Assembly: GCA_017644045.1 (NCBI GenBank)
Contig: JAEPMI010000015.1
Span: 1 to 64,000, forward strand
Source: Deltaproteobacteria bacterium
GTDB taxonomy: Bacteria > Myxococcota_A > Polyangia > Polyangiales > Houyiibacteriaceae
DNA: 64,000 nucleotides
Direction: 5' to 3'
In this document: positions 17,898 to 26,181 of the stretch, piece by piece
Position numbering within the stretch: the stretch's first letter is position 1
Layout of the letters: each line of letters begins with the position of its first letter
The notes under the pieces: model-generated
Seen by the model: only the letters and a program-made list of their open reading frames with translations
Told to the model about the DNA's origin: nothing
Database searches by the model: none
Position numbers and translations under genes: made by a program

Positions 17898-17970
17898 GAT
17901 GACTCTGGGTCCTTTCTTCGGACGACGTCCCCTTGCGGGCTCGACGGTCGTCCTCTTGATCCGTTGGAAG

Positions 17971-17986
17971 AGCAAGCGACGTGCCA
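17971..17986 (-). promoter_or_regulatory. Sigma-54 promoter of the Pal-like gene
   Basis: On the minus strand TGGCACG-TCGC-TTGCT matches the full sigma-54 consensus with GG-N10-GC spacing. The predicted transcription start is near 17960, leaving a leader of about 63 bases. The gene for an NtrC-type activator ends about 0.5 kb away. Confidence 0.7.
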
Positions 17987-18006
17987 CGCGTATGATCGTG
18001 CCCGCG

Positions 18007-18048
18007 CCGCGGCTCGATCGACCGAGGCTCGCGATCGAGACGCCGCGG
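18007..18048. promoter_or_regulatory. Large dyad between divergent sigma-54 promoters
   Basis: Arms CCGCGG-CTCGATCG and CGATCGAG-acg-CCGCGG pair over 14 bp with a 3-base bulge around an 11-base centre. It lies about 66 bases upstream of the predicted Pal-like start and about 160 upstream of the receiver-gene start. This is a plausible enhancer site for the NtrC-type regulator. Confidence 0.45.
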
Positions 18049-18158
18049 CCTGCCGCCGCGGACCCGAAATGCCCCCGCCTGGCATCCTCGGGGGCGTTGT
18101 GCCCCCTCGTCCGGATGGGACTCGAACCCCGGGGCGAGCGCCGCGCGCTCCAGCTGCA

Positions 18159-18173
18159 GGGCACGGTTGGTGC
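18159..18173 (+). promoter_or_regulatory. Sigma-54-like promoter of the first receiver gene
   Basis: GGGCACG-GTTG-GTGC keeps GG-N10-GC spacing and matches most -24 and -12 positions. The predicted start near 18185 leaves a leader of about 24 bases containing AGGAGA. Confidence 0.45.
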
Positions 18174-18208
18174 TTGGGAGAGCTCAGTCCTCGTGCAGGA
18201 GACCTCTG

Positions 18209-18655
18209 ATGCTCTCACCGCTTCGCCCCCACCATCGCCGCCCGGAAGTACTCTTTCCACGGCCCTGGCGCGTCGTTCTCGCGGAAGACGACGACGCCAT
18301 GCGCCTGCTCCTCGTCGACGCGATTCGCGCGGACGGTCACGAGGTGAAACACGTGTCCGATGGAGATGCGCTGATGCGGCTGCTCACCATCTGCCGCACC
18401 TCGGGGGCGGTGCCGGACATGCTCGTCTCGGACGTGCGAATGCCCGGGCAAACCGGTCTCTCGGTCGTCCGAGCGCTTCGGGGGTGGGGGTGGACGATCC
18501 CGATCATCCTGATCACCGCCTTCGGAACCGAGACCGCGAAGTGCGAAGCCGAGGCCGTAGGCGCGACCATTCTCTTCAGCAAGCCCTTCGACCTGGACGA
18601 CCTGCGGACCGCGGTCGTCCATTTCCTTCCCAATCGGGGTTGGGGCGGATGGTAG
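18209..18655 (+). CDS. Single-domain response regulator
   Basis: The 148-aa product is a stand-alone receiver: acidic pocket LAEDDDAM, phosphoacceptor Asp in LVSDVRMPGQTG, Thr in LITAFG and Lys in FSKPFD. No output domain follows. Such proteins act by phosphotransfer or protein binding. I chose the ATG at 18209 because AGGAGA lies 5 bases upstream; an earlier GTG at 18167 would overlap the sigma-54-like promoter. It is followed by a second receiver gene of similar design. Confidence 0.88.
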   Translation: MLSPLRPHHRRPEVLFPRPWRVVLAEDDDAMRLLLVDAIRADGHEVKHVSDGDALMRLLTICRTSGAVPDMLVSDVRMPGQTGLSVVRALRGWGWTIPIILITAFGTETAKCEAEAVGATILFSKPFDLDDLRTAVVHFLPNRGWGGW

Positions 18656-18658
18656 CCC

Positions 18659-18674
18659 TTGGCATGTGTCGTGC
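18659..18674 (+). promoter_or_regulatory. Sigma-54-like promoter of the second receiver gene
   Basis: TTGGCATG-TGTC-GTGC has GG-N10-GC spacing, five of six core -24 bases and three of four -12 bases. It begins four bases after the previous stop codon. The predicted start near 18686 gives a leader of about 28 bases with a GGAG site. Confidence 0.45.
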
Positions 18675-18713
18675 TCCTTCGATGGCGAGACCCCGCCACT
18701 TCACGGAGCTGTC

Positions 18714-19142
18714 ATGTACACCACGTTCCAGTGTTCCCCGTCCGCTCTCCCCGTTCCCAAGCACGTTCTCGTCGCCGAGGACGACACCGAGCTGCGTCGG
18801 CTCCTGGTCTGCGAGCTGAGCCGGGACGGGCACCTGGTTTCGTCCATATCGGACGGAGGCGAGTTGCTCGACTACCTGCGAGGAAGCGCGCTCGAAGGAG
18901 GGTTCCAGATCATCCCCGATCTGCTCGTCTGCGACGTGCGGATGCCCGTCTGGAACGGAACCGACGCCCTCGAGCTCATCCGCGCTCTCGGCTGGCGCTT
19001 TCCCGTCATTCTGATCTCGGCGTTCGCCGACGAGGAGCTCCACCGGTTCGGCGCCGCCCGGGGGGCGACCGTGATCGGCAAGCCCTTCGACTTCGACGAG
19101 CTCCGCGCGCGAGTGATCGAGGATCTCCAGCGTACGATCTGA
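18714..19142 (+). CDS. Single-domain response regulator
   Basis: The 142-aa product is another stand-alone receiver: acidic pocket VAEDDTEL, phosphoacceptor Asp in LVCDVRMPVWNG, Ser in LISAFA and Lys in IGKPFDFDEL. It resembles the preceding receiver (DGHxVxxxSDG near the same position, VRMP, SKPFD versus GKPFD), so the two are probably duplicates. The ATG at 18714 is preceded by GGAG. It is convergent with the DUF6882-like gene, five bases away. Confidence 0.88.
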   Translation: MYTTFQCSPSALPVPKHVLVAEDDTELRRLLVCELSRDGHLVSSISDGGELLDYLRGSALEGGFQIIPDLLVCDVRMPVWNGTDALELIRALGWRFPVILISAFADEELHRFGAARGATVIGKPFDFDELRARVIEDLQRTI

Positions 19143-19146
19143 TCGG

Positions 19147-20235
19147 TCAGTCGTAGAACGTTCGCAGCGCCACGTCGTACACCAGCGACCCTGGCATCGC
19201 GGCCAACCCCTCGGCGAGTCGCAAGACTGGCATCGGGACGGCGCCGACCGGGTCGACCACCATCGCCGCCGGCACCCAGCTCGACTGGAACGCGCTCCGG
19301 CTCGGCACCAGGCCGCCCTCGAACGATCCGTCGGTCTCCGTCTCCACCACGACCACGGTCGCCTTCGTGCGAGCCTCCTCGTGTCGACCTGGCAGGGCGT
19401 TCGCTTCCGCCATGACGGTCCGGAGCGTGTCGACGCAGCTCACCCGCGCCCGCCAGCCGGGACCGGTGGCCCACGCCGAGCCTTTCTCGACCGTGAGCTC
19501 CGGTGCGCCGTCGACGGTCCGGAGCTGCTCCACGAGCTGCTCGAGCGTTCCGCGCCCGGCGAGGAAGGCCACCGCGAGCCGCCCCATGCGCCCGCTCGCC
19601 ACATCCACGTCGAGCGACTCACCGCCGATCGTCACGCGCACGTGCTCGTCGTTGGCCTCGTGCTCGAGGCCGAAGGTCTCCGCGGCGAAGCGAAGAGCGC
19701 GAGCCGCGTCGTAGGGCATCACCGGCTCGGCCCTCAGCGCCCGACTGGTCTCGGCGAGCTCCGCGAGCGTCACCGGCCCCGCGAGCTCCGGCAGCGGCGC
19801 CATCACGTAGACCTGCGAGCGGTTCGCGATGAAGTAGCCACAGCGATCGGAGTGAGCGAGCGCGAAGCCCGCCATCATGTAGGGCAGCCGCTCGTCGGCC
19901 GCGGCGATCATCGACGACCGAAAGGCGGGCAGTCCGACCTCGTCCCTGAGCTTTCGCGCGACCGTGGTCTTGTCGTCGGGGATCCGGAGGTGATCGTTGG
20001 CCCACGACCAGAGCCAGCTGCGCCCGTCGAAGGAGCCCACCTGCTCGGCCGCGAAGTTGGCGCCGCGCAGTCGGACGTAGCCCTGGATCGGGTCCCAAGC
20101 CGCGTCGCCCGGTGGGCCGATCCGATCGAGGTGCGCGCCGAAGCGCCGCTGCTTGAGGGCACCGACCAGCGCACGTTCGGCGAAGGCCCGTTCGAAGGCG
20201 TCGAGGCCTCCATCGATGGCATGGAAGGGAGTCAT
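19147..20235 (-). CDS. DUF6882-like protein of unknown function
   Basis: The 362-aa product has no signal peptide or membrane helix. The N-terminal half contains GSFDGRSWLWSWAN, which resembles the WLWAW(A)N signature I associate with DUF6882. The C-terminal half (about 195-362) looks like a separate alpha/beta domain with repeated VSCVDTLRTVMAEANALPGR-like segments. I chose ATG 20235; the longer frame upstream overlaps the divergent kinase promoter. It faces away from the Ser/Thr kinase gene with about 100 bases between, so shared regulation is possible. Confidence 0.7.
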   Translation of the reverse strand: MTPFHAIDGGLDAFERAFAERALVGALKQRRFGAHLDRIGPPGDAAWDPIQGYVRLRGANFAAEQVGSFDGRSWLWSWANDHLRIPDDKTTVARKLRDEVGLPAFRSSMIAAADERLPYMMAGFALAHSDRCGYFIANRSQVYVMAPLPELAGPVTLAELAETSRALRAEPVMPYDAARALRFAAETFGLEHEANDEHVRVTIGGESLDVDVASGRMGRLAVAFLAGRGTLEQLVEQLRTVDGAPELTVEKGSAWATGPGWRARVSCVDTLRTVMAEANALPGRHEEARTKATVVVVETETDGSFEGGLVPSRSAFQSSWVPAAMVVDPVGAVPMPVLRLAEGLAAMPGSLVYDVALRTFYD

Positions 20236-20338
20236 CGGGCTCAGGTACGGTGTGGTCCCCCACGTCTTCCTTCTGGGAGCTGCGCGGGCGACACCGGATT
20301 CCGTTGACCGCGCTCGGCCGCGACCGTAGCGTCGCGCC

Positions 20339-23197
20339 ATGACCGAGCCGTCCGACGAAGCCAAGGAGCGACTCGGGCAGGTCCTGGGGGGCCGCTTCGA
20401 GCTCCGTTCGATCCTCGGGGTCGGTGGCTTCGGCGCCGTTTACGAGGCCCACGACGGACAGACCGGTGGAAAGGTCGCGCTCAAGGTCCTGCACCCCGAG
20501 CTCGCTCAGAGCCGAGAGGTCGTGGTTCGCTTCGAGCGCGAGGCCCTCGCCGCTTCGAAGATCGGGCACCCAGGCATCGTCCAAGTGCTTGCGCAGGGGA
20601 AGGACCCGCTGCCGTGGTTCGCGATGGAGAAGCTCGAGGGCCGCGACGCCGGTCAGGTGCTTCGCGAAGAGGGCCCGATGGTGCTCGGTCGCGCGGTGCG
20701 GCTCGTGCGTGCGGTCTGCGACGCGCTCCACGCGGCGCACCAGGCCGGGATCGTCCACCGCGACCTGAAGCTCGACAACATCTTCCTCGAGGGCCCGGAC
20801 CAGACGCCGAAGCTCCTCGACTTCGGGGTCAGCAAGTTCCTCGAGGTGGTCGACGGGCAGTCGCTGATGACGCGCACCGGGACCGCGGTCGGCACGCCCT
20901 ACTACATGTCCCCCGAGCAGGCGCAGGGGAAGAAGTCCGTGGGCGCCCCGGCGGACATCTACGCGCTCGGCGTGATCCTCTTCGAGCTCCTCACGGCGCA
21001 GCGGCCCTTCGAGGACGAGTCCTATCCGATGCTCGTCCTCAAGATCTGCACCGAGCCACCGCCGGCCGTCAGCATCTATCGGGACGATGTGCCGGCCGCC
21101 TTCGCGAAGCTCATCGAGCGCTGCCTCGACAAGGAGGCGTCGAACCGCTTCGCCTCCGCAGCGGAGCTCTCGGAAGCGCTCGCTCCGTACGCCGCCGCGG
21201 ACCAGGTCGTGCGGCTGCGCAACGCGCCGCGGACCAGCGATTCGCGAGCCAAGGCGCTCGGCACTGCGCCGACCGCGCTGTCCATCGACGCCCACACCGG
21301 TCAGCCGCTGGCGCGCGACTTGGACGAGGAGGCCGACCGGGCGGCGGACACCGTTCGCAAGGGCGGCATGGCGCCGTGGATCATTCTCGGCGTGCTGACG
21401 CTGGTCGCGGTGGCTGGCGTGACGGCCTTCCTGATGCGCGCTCCAGAGGAGACCACCGAGAGCAACGAGTGGCTGCCGGTTCGATTGCCCACGCCCGGCG
21501 TTCCGGTGATCGCGCCGCTCTCGGCGCCCGCGCCGACGGAGCTCGGCTGGCGGTGGGAGAACCCGCGCCCCCGCGCGATGCCCACGTGGCGTGACGTGGA
21601 GGTCGCCTCGTCGGAGATGATCGCCATGGTCGGCCCCGGAGGCCGAGCGGCAAAGCTCACGGGCAGTCAGCTCACGTGGTGGGCGACCGGAACCGAGCAC
21701 GACCTCAACGGACTGGCGTTCATCGGCCCCGCGCAGGCGCTCGCCGTGGGTGACGAGGGCACCATCATCGCGCTCTTGCAGACCGGGCCGCGCGCGATCG
21801 AGCTCGACTCGAACGCCACGCTCCACGACGTGGTCGCGCTCGGCCCGACCGACGCGATCGCGGTCGGCGCCGAGGGCACGGTCGTACGGCTGCAGACGCT
21901 GCGGCCCGCGATGGTCGACACCGGGCGCAGCGATCACCTCTTCGGCGTCGACGAGGACGACGGCGTCGTGCGCGCGGTCGGCACCGGCGGCGTCGTGCTG
22001 CGGATCGACGACGCGGGCGTGACCGTGGAGCACGAGGGCGGGGCGACGCTGCGCTCGATCGCCCACTGCATCGGTCGGTGGCTCGCCGTGGGCGACCACG
22101 GCACGGTCCTCCGGCTGGTCGACGATCGCTGGGAGCGGGTCGCCACCAACATCGACGAGGGGCTCACCGACTTGGCGTGCGACGCCGATCGTTTCGCGGC
22201 GAGCGGGCGCGAGGGCAAGGTCTACCTGCTCGATGGCGAGCGCGCCGTGGCCCTCGAGAGCGGCGACACGCTGGGCTTCCGCGGCATCGGCGGCGGCGAG
22301 GGCATGGCCACCTGGCTCGTCGGCGACGGAGGTCGGCTCGCGCGTGTGGACGGCGACCACCTGCGGATGCTGACCGCGGGTCCGGTCGCGACCCTCTTCG
22401 ACGTGACCGACCTCGCCGGCGTGTTGGTGGTGGTCGGTCAGTGGGGCACGCTCGCCAAGACCACCGACGGGCGGCTCGCGACCGTGGAGACGCCGACCGA
22501 GGTGGCGCTCGCCGCGGTCGCCAAGCTCGAGGAACACCGGCTGATCGCCGTGGGCGACGAAGGCCAGCTGCTCGAGGTCACCTTCGACTCCGTGCGTAGG
22601 CACCAGCTCGAGGGCGACGACTCGGTGAGCCTCCGCGACCTGGTCGCGGGTGGCGGCGTGCTCGTCGCGGTCGGCGCGGGTGGCGCGGTCGTGCGCGGGG
22701 CACCGGGAGCCTTCGTGGTCGAGCGCGTGCCCGACCTCGGGACCTTGTGGGGCGTCGCCGGCACGCCGGACCGGGCGCTCGCGGTGGGCGACGACGGCGT
22801 GGTCGTGCGCATCGAGGGCGCGACCGAGACGCGGGTGATCTGCCCCGAGGGGCCGACGCTCCGAGACGTGATGGTGGAGACCGACGATGGCGCCGAGACC
22901 TATTGGGCGGTCGGCGACGGTGGCCGGATCCTCCGCATCGACGGCGAGGGCTGCGTGGTGGAGCAGGCGGCCAGCGAGGAGGCACCCGTGCTTCACGCGG
23001 TCGAGCTCGGGCCGCAGGGCCGGCCCTTCGCGGTCGGCGAGGACGGGGCTGCCTACGAGCGCGGCGAGGACGGGACGTGGGCGGCGCTGGACCTGTCGGT
23101 CGGCGGCCTCGAGCTCCGCGGTCTGCACCGCACCGACCACGACGTGTATCTCGTCGGTGCGAGCGGGCTCGTGATGCGGCACCGTCGCCTCGATTGA
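20339..23197 (+). CDS. Transmembrane Ser/Thr protein kinase with extracytoplasmic beta-propeller repeats
   Basis: This 952-aa protein has a Hanks-type kinase domain (about 20-285): glycine loop GVGGFGAVY, Lys49 in VALK, catalytic HRDLKLDN with Asp142, DFG at 161-163 and SPE at 191-193. A membrane helix lies at about 345-366. The outer 580 residues contain roughly a dozen copies of a motif like LAVGDEGTIIAL or AVGDDGVVVRIEG, spaced 40-45 residues apart, as in Ycf48/BNR-type propellers. The propeller probably senses or binds an external ligand. Such large sensor kinases are characteristic of myxobacteria. Confidence 0.92.
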   Translation: MTEPSDEAKERLGQVLGGRFELRSILGVGGFGAVYEAHDGQTGGKVALKVLHPELAQSREVVVRFEREALAASKIGHPGIVQVLAQGKDPLPWFAMEKLEGRDAGQVLREEGPMVLGRAVRLVRAVCDALHAAHQAGIVHRDLKLDNIFLEGPDQTPKLLDFGVSKFLEVVDGQSLMTRTGTAVGTPYYMSPEQAQGKKSVGAPADIYALGVILFELLTAQRPFEDESYPMLVLKICTEPPPAVSIYRDDVPAAFAKLIERCLDKEASNRFASAAELSEALAPYAAADQVVRLRNAPRTSDSRAKALGTAPTALSIDAHTGQPLARDLDEEADRAADTVRKGGMAPWIILGVLTLVAVAGVTAFLMRAPEETTESNEWLPVRLPTPGVPVIAPLSAPAPTELGWRWENPRPRAMPTWRDVEVASSEMIAMVGPGGRAAKLTGSQLTWWATGTEHDLNGLAFIGPAQALAVGDEGTIIALLQTGPRAIELDSNATLHDVVALGPTDAIAVGAEGTVVRLQTLRPAMVDTGRSDHLFGVDEDDGVVRAVGTGGVVLRIDDAGVTVEHEGGATLRSIAHCIGRWLAVGDHGTVLRLVDDRWERVATNIDEGLTDLACDADRFAASGREGKVYLLDGERAVALESGDTLGFRGIGGGEGMATWLVGDGGRLARVDGDHLRMLTAGPVATLFDVTDLAGVLVVVGQWGTLAKTTDGRLATVETPTEVALAAVAKLEEHRLIAVGDEGQLLEVTFDSVRRHQLEGDDSVSLRDLVAGGGVLVAVGAGGAVVRGAPGAFVVERVPDLGTLWGVAGTPDRALAVGDDGVVVRIEGATETRVICPEGPTLRDVMVETDDGAETYWAVGDGGRILRIDGEGCVVEQAASEEAPVLHAVELGPQGRPFAVGEDGAAYERGEDGTWAALDLSVGGLELRGLHRTDHDVYLVGASGLVMRHRRLD

Positions 23198-23265
23198 CGA
23201 GCTCGCACCGATCCAACGGCCCCTGCACCGTAAGCTCTGGCCGTGAGCTACGTTGTAGGGGCGTG

Positions 23266-23769
23266 ATGACACGACGCGCACAGGCCCTTCGCTGGTTGGT
23301 TCTCGCCTTCGGTTTCGCCACGCTCTGCGCGACGAGCGCGACCCAGCCGGCGCGCATCGATGCGACGCCGCCGCCGAACGAGCCCGCCACCGACGAGCAG
23401 GGGAGGGCGACGATCCGCGTCATCCTCAGTCCGACGGCCCTGGAGACCGTGGACCAGAGCGAGCTCCGCCTGACCTTCACCGACGCCGAGGAACCCCTCG
23501 AGGGCCGGCTCTGGCTGCCGGGCATCGACGTCCACGGCACGGTTCGGGGCAACCAAGTCCAGGTCACCGGCTACCACCGCGCGTGCGATCTCGAGACCGA
23601 GGAGGATGGGCGACCGCTGACCTGCACTCTCGATCTGCAACTGGCGCTCTCGCGCCCGGCGACCTTTCAGGTCGAGGCGGCGTTGATCGACGCCTCGAAC
23701 CCGGGCTTCCCTTTCGCTCGCAATGGCGAGTTCGGCGCTGGCGCGAACGTCCAGGTGACCGTCCGATGA
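23266..23769 (+). CDS. Secreted protein of unknown function
   Basis: The 167-aa product begins with a signal peptide (ALRWLVLAFGFATLCATSA). The mature part resembles a single beta-sandwich: IRVILSPTALETVDQSELRLTF, GRLWLPGIDVHGTV and NVQVTVR. It carries one Cys pair (ACDLE, LTCTL). The start is the ATG at 23266 next to a GTG at 23263. Its stop overlaps the ATG of the next membrane protein, so the two are coupled. No family is recognised. Confidence 0.65.
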   Translation: MTRRAQALRWLVLAFGFATLCATSATQPARIDATPPPNEPATDEQGRATIRVILSPTALETVDQSELRLTFTDAEEPLEGRLWLPGIDVHGTVRGNQVQVTGYHRACDLETEEDGRPLTCTLDLQLALSRPATFQVEAALIDASNPGFPFARNGEFGAGANVQVTVR

Positions 23770-24260
23770 GGCGCGACGACGCCGGCGCGCTCCTGGTCCA
23801 TCCCGTGATCCTCGGCGCGCTCGCGCTCTGGGCCGTGAACGACCATTGGCTCAAGACCTTCGGCGGCTGGCTGCCCGGGAAGCTCTCGGACGTCGCGTGC
23901 CTGATCGTCATCCCGGTGCTGGTCGGTGGCGCCATCGAGCTCGCGACCGGTCGACGGGGGAGCCGCTGGCTCTTCGGTGCCGCCGCGCTCGCCGCGCTGA
24001 TCATGGCGCTCATCAACACCTGGGCGCCGGCCGCGTGGGCGTACGAGCAGGGCCTCGGCCTGATGCAGTGGCCCTTCCACGGTCTCGCGGCGCTCGTTCG
24101 TGGCGATGGTTGGCCGGGCCATCGGTCGGTCGTGCTCACGATGGACGCGACCGATCTGGTCACGCTCCCCGGGTCTCTCGTGCCGGTGTGGCTCGAGCGA
24201 CGGCGTTCGTCCCACCCAGCGAAACCCATCTGCGATCGAGGGACTAAACGCGCGGCGTAG
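23766..24260 (+). CDS. Small integral membrane protein, unknown function
   Basis: The 164-aa product has about three membrane helices: VILGALALWAVNDHWL, LSDVACLIVIPVLVGGAIEL and WLFGAAALAALIMALINTW. The region between helices has KTFGGWLPGKLSD, and a basic tail follows. Similar small proteins with this WLPGKLSD element are known to me only as hypothetical proteins. It is coupled to the preceding secreted protein through an ATGA overlap. Confidence 0.65.
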   Translation: MRRDDAGALLVHPVILGALALWAVNDHWLKTFGGWLPGKLSDVACLIVIPVLVGGAIELATGRRGSRWLFGAAALAALIMALINTWAPAAWAYEQGLGLMQWPFHGLAALVRGDGWPGHRSVVLTMDATDLVTLPGSLVPVWLERRRSSHPAKPICDRGTKRAA

Positions 24261-24279
24261 CTGGCCCTACGCCCGCCCC

Positions 24280-26091
24280 ATGACTCTGGATCGTTCGCGT
24301 TTCGACGTCGTAGTGGCTGGCGGTGGCCTCGCCGGACTGACCTTTGCCTTGCAGGTGTCCCGGGAATCCCCCGAGGCGGAGGTGGTCGTGGTCGAGCGGG
24401 TGCGTCGACCGCTGCCGGAGGCCTGCCACAAGGTGGGTGAGTCGAGCGTCGAGCTGGCGTCGCACTACTACGGCCAAGTGCTCGGCCTCTCCGACTACCT
24501 GGACACGAACCACCTGCCGAAGAACGGTCTGCGGTTCTTCTCCGGTGATCCCGCCGCACCGATCGCGCGTCGACCCGAGATCGGTCCGTCGGAGCTTCCG
24601 CGGGTCCCTTCGTATCAGCTCGACCGTGGCCGACTCGAGAACGACTTGCGGTCGATGGTGGAGGCGGCGGGCGTCACCCTTCTGGAAGGGCGCAGCGTGC
24701 GGTCGGTCGAGCTGTCGGAGGCCGGCGCCCACCACAGGGCCACCCTCGACGACGGCACCGTTCTCGAAGGGCGGTGGTTGATCGATGCCTCGGGGCGACA
24801 GCGGTTGATCTCGAAACAGCTCGACCTCCGACGACCGAGCCCCATCGACGCCAGCGCGTCTTGGTTTCGGATCGCGAGTCACGTGAAGCCCCGTCATGTC
24901 GTGCCCGCGGAGGGGCGGCGAGAACGGGCGTGGCACCGTCGGGACATCGGCGACGACCGCTGGCTGAGCACCAACCACTTTTGTGGCCAAGGCTACTGGG
25001 TGTGGATCATCCCGCTACGGACGGGCTACACGAGCATCGGGATCGTCGCCGACGCCGAGCACCACCCAGCCAAGACGTTCAACAAGGCAGAGCGCGCTCG
25101 CGCGTGGCTGGCCGCGCACGAGCCGGTGCTGGCCGCTCACCTCGAGACTCATCGGTTCGAGGACTTCCGGGTCGTTCACGACTACAGCTACCTCACTCGC
25201 CAGATGATCTCGCCGGACCGCTGGGCGTGCCTCGGCGAAGCGGCTGCCTTTCTCGATCCGCTCTACAGCCTCGGCGGCGACTTCCTGGCCATGAGCGCGA
25301 GCTACACCGCCCGATGCGTGGGCGACGACATGCGCGGAGAGCTGGACCCTGCGGTGGTGCGAGAGTTGGACGCGATCTACCTGCTCCTGCTCGAGGACGC
25401 GTCGCGGACGCTCAGCCGCAACGGCAAGATCTTTCCCCACGGCCAGCTCTTCGGCGCGAAGCTCCTCTGGGACTTCTTCAACTACTGGAGCTTCATGTGT
25501 GCCCACTTCTTCCAGCAGGTCTGGCGAGAAGACGCGGCCACGCTCGCTCGCTTCCGAGAGCTCGGGTTGCGCTTCTACGACCTCAACACCACCGCTCAGC
25601 GGGTGCTCGAGGCCTGGGCGGCGCTCCACCCCTCGAGCTTCTCGGACGGCCCCAAGTCCTTCGTCGGTCTCCCGCTGCCTCGCTCGGTGTTCAGCGACTC
25701 CCATCTGGCGCTGGCGGAATCGCTCGACCTCGAGGCGACCTTCGCCAAGATGGAGGCCGACCTGGAGGTGGGCCGATCGCTGGTGAGCGAGCTCCTCGCG
25801 CACGCCCTCCGCTCGGTCGGGTCGAGCCGAGCGCACGAGCTCGGGCGACGGATCGGAGAAGGGGTCGGCGGTACCGCGGTCGGTGGAGGTCGCCCGGGTA
25901 TGAGCGTCCCTCTCGGAGAGCGCTTCGACATGGTCGATGCGCTTCCCCGGCGGGCTCGTCGGGAGCGATTCGAACCGGTCGCGCGAGACTTGGAGCGTGC
26001 GGTCGGCCGGCTGGAGGGCGACGCGCCGCTCGCCGAGCTCATCGCTCTCGCCCGGCGTGGGTCTCGCTCGGACGCGCCGCCGGCCGAGTGA
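24280..26091 (+). CDS. FAD-dependent halogenase/monooxygenase-like protein
   Basis: The 603-aa flavoprotein begins with the FAD-binding GGGLAGLTFA, and the second FAD motif is in RWACLGEAAAFLDPLYS. GYWVWIIPLRTGYTSIG contains WxWxIP, a signature of flavin-dependent halogenases that separates them from simple hydroxylases. KVGESSVE near residue 50 holds a Lys close to the expected active site. A C-terminal extension of about 250 residues (BLAST-unverified) is helical. No partner biosynthetic genes or flavin reductase are adjacent, so its substrate is unknown. Confidence 0.75.
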   Translation: MTLDRSRFDVVVAGGGLAGLTFALQVSRESPEAEVVVVERVRRPLPEACHKVGESSVELASHYYGQVLGLSDYLDTNHLPKNGLRFFSGDPAAPIARRPEIGPSELPRVPSYQLDRGRLENDLRSMVEAAGVTLLEGRSVRSVELSEAGAHHRATLDDGTVLEGRWLIDASGRQRLISKQLDLRRPSPIDASASWFRIASHVKPRHVVPAEGRRERAWHRRDIGDDRWLSTNHFCGQGYWVWIIPLRTGYTSIGIVADAEHHPAKTFNKAERARAWLAAHEPVLAAHLETHRFEDFRVVHDYSYLTRQMISPDRWACLGEAAAFLDPLYSLGGDFLAMSASYTARCVGDDMRGELDPAVVRELDAIYLLLLEDASRTLSRNGKIFPHGQLFGAKLLWDFFNYWSFMCAHFFQQVWREDAATLARFRELGLRFYDLNTTAQRVLEAWAALHPSSFSDGPKSFVGLPLPRSVFSDSHLALAESLDLEATFAKMEADLEVGRSLVSELLAHALRSVGSSRAHELGRRIGEGVGGTAVGGGRPGMSVPLGERFDMVDALPRRARRERFEPVARDLERAVGRLEGDAPLAELIALARRGSRSDAPPAE

Positions 26092-26181
26092 GGGAGAGCC
26101 TCGGGGCGGATCGGGAACTCCCGACTCGTGTCACGCCGCCCGTCCGTTCGTGCCGTGCGGCTCGTGCGACGCCATGCGCGT

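Larger units (their letters stand above)
17898..18208. other. 311-base intergenic region with divergent sigma-54 promoters
   Basis: The gap separates the Pal-like gene (minus) from a lone receiver gene (plus). It holds a sigma-54 element for each direction, a 42-base dyad between them, overlapping GC hairpins at 18071-18105, and a tRNA T-arm-like stretch at 18111-18130. No supported ORF lies in it. Confidence 0.6.

Noticed and set aside
19619-23281. A 1220-codon minus-strand open frame
   Set aside because: It runs antisense through the whole kinase gene, with no domain or start context; it is a GC-bias shadow of the Ser/Thr kinase.
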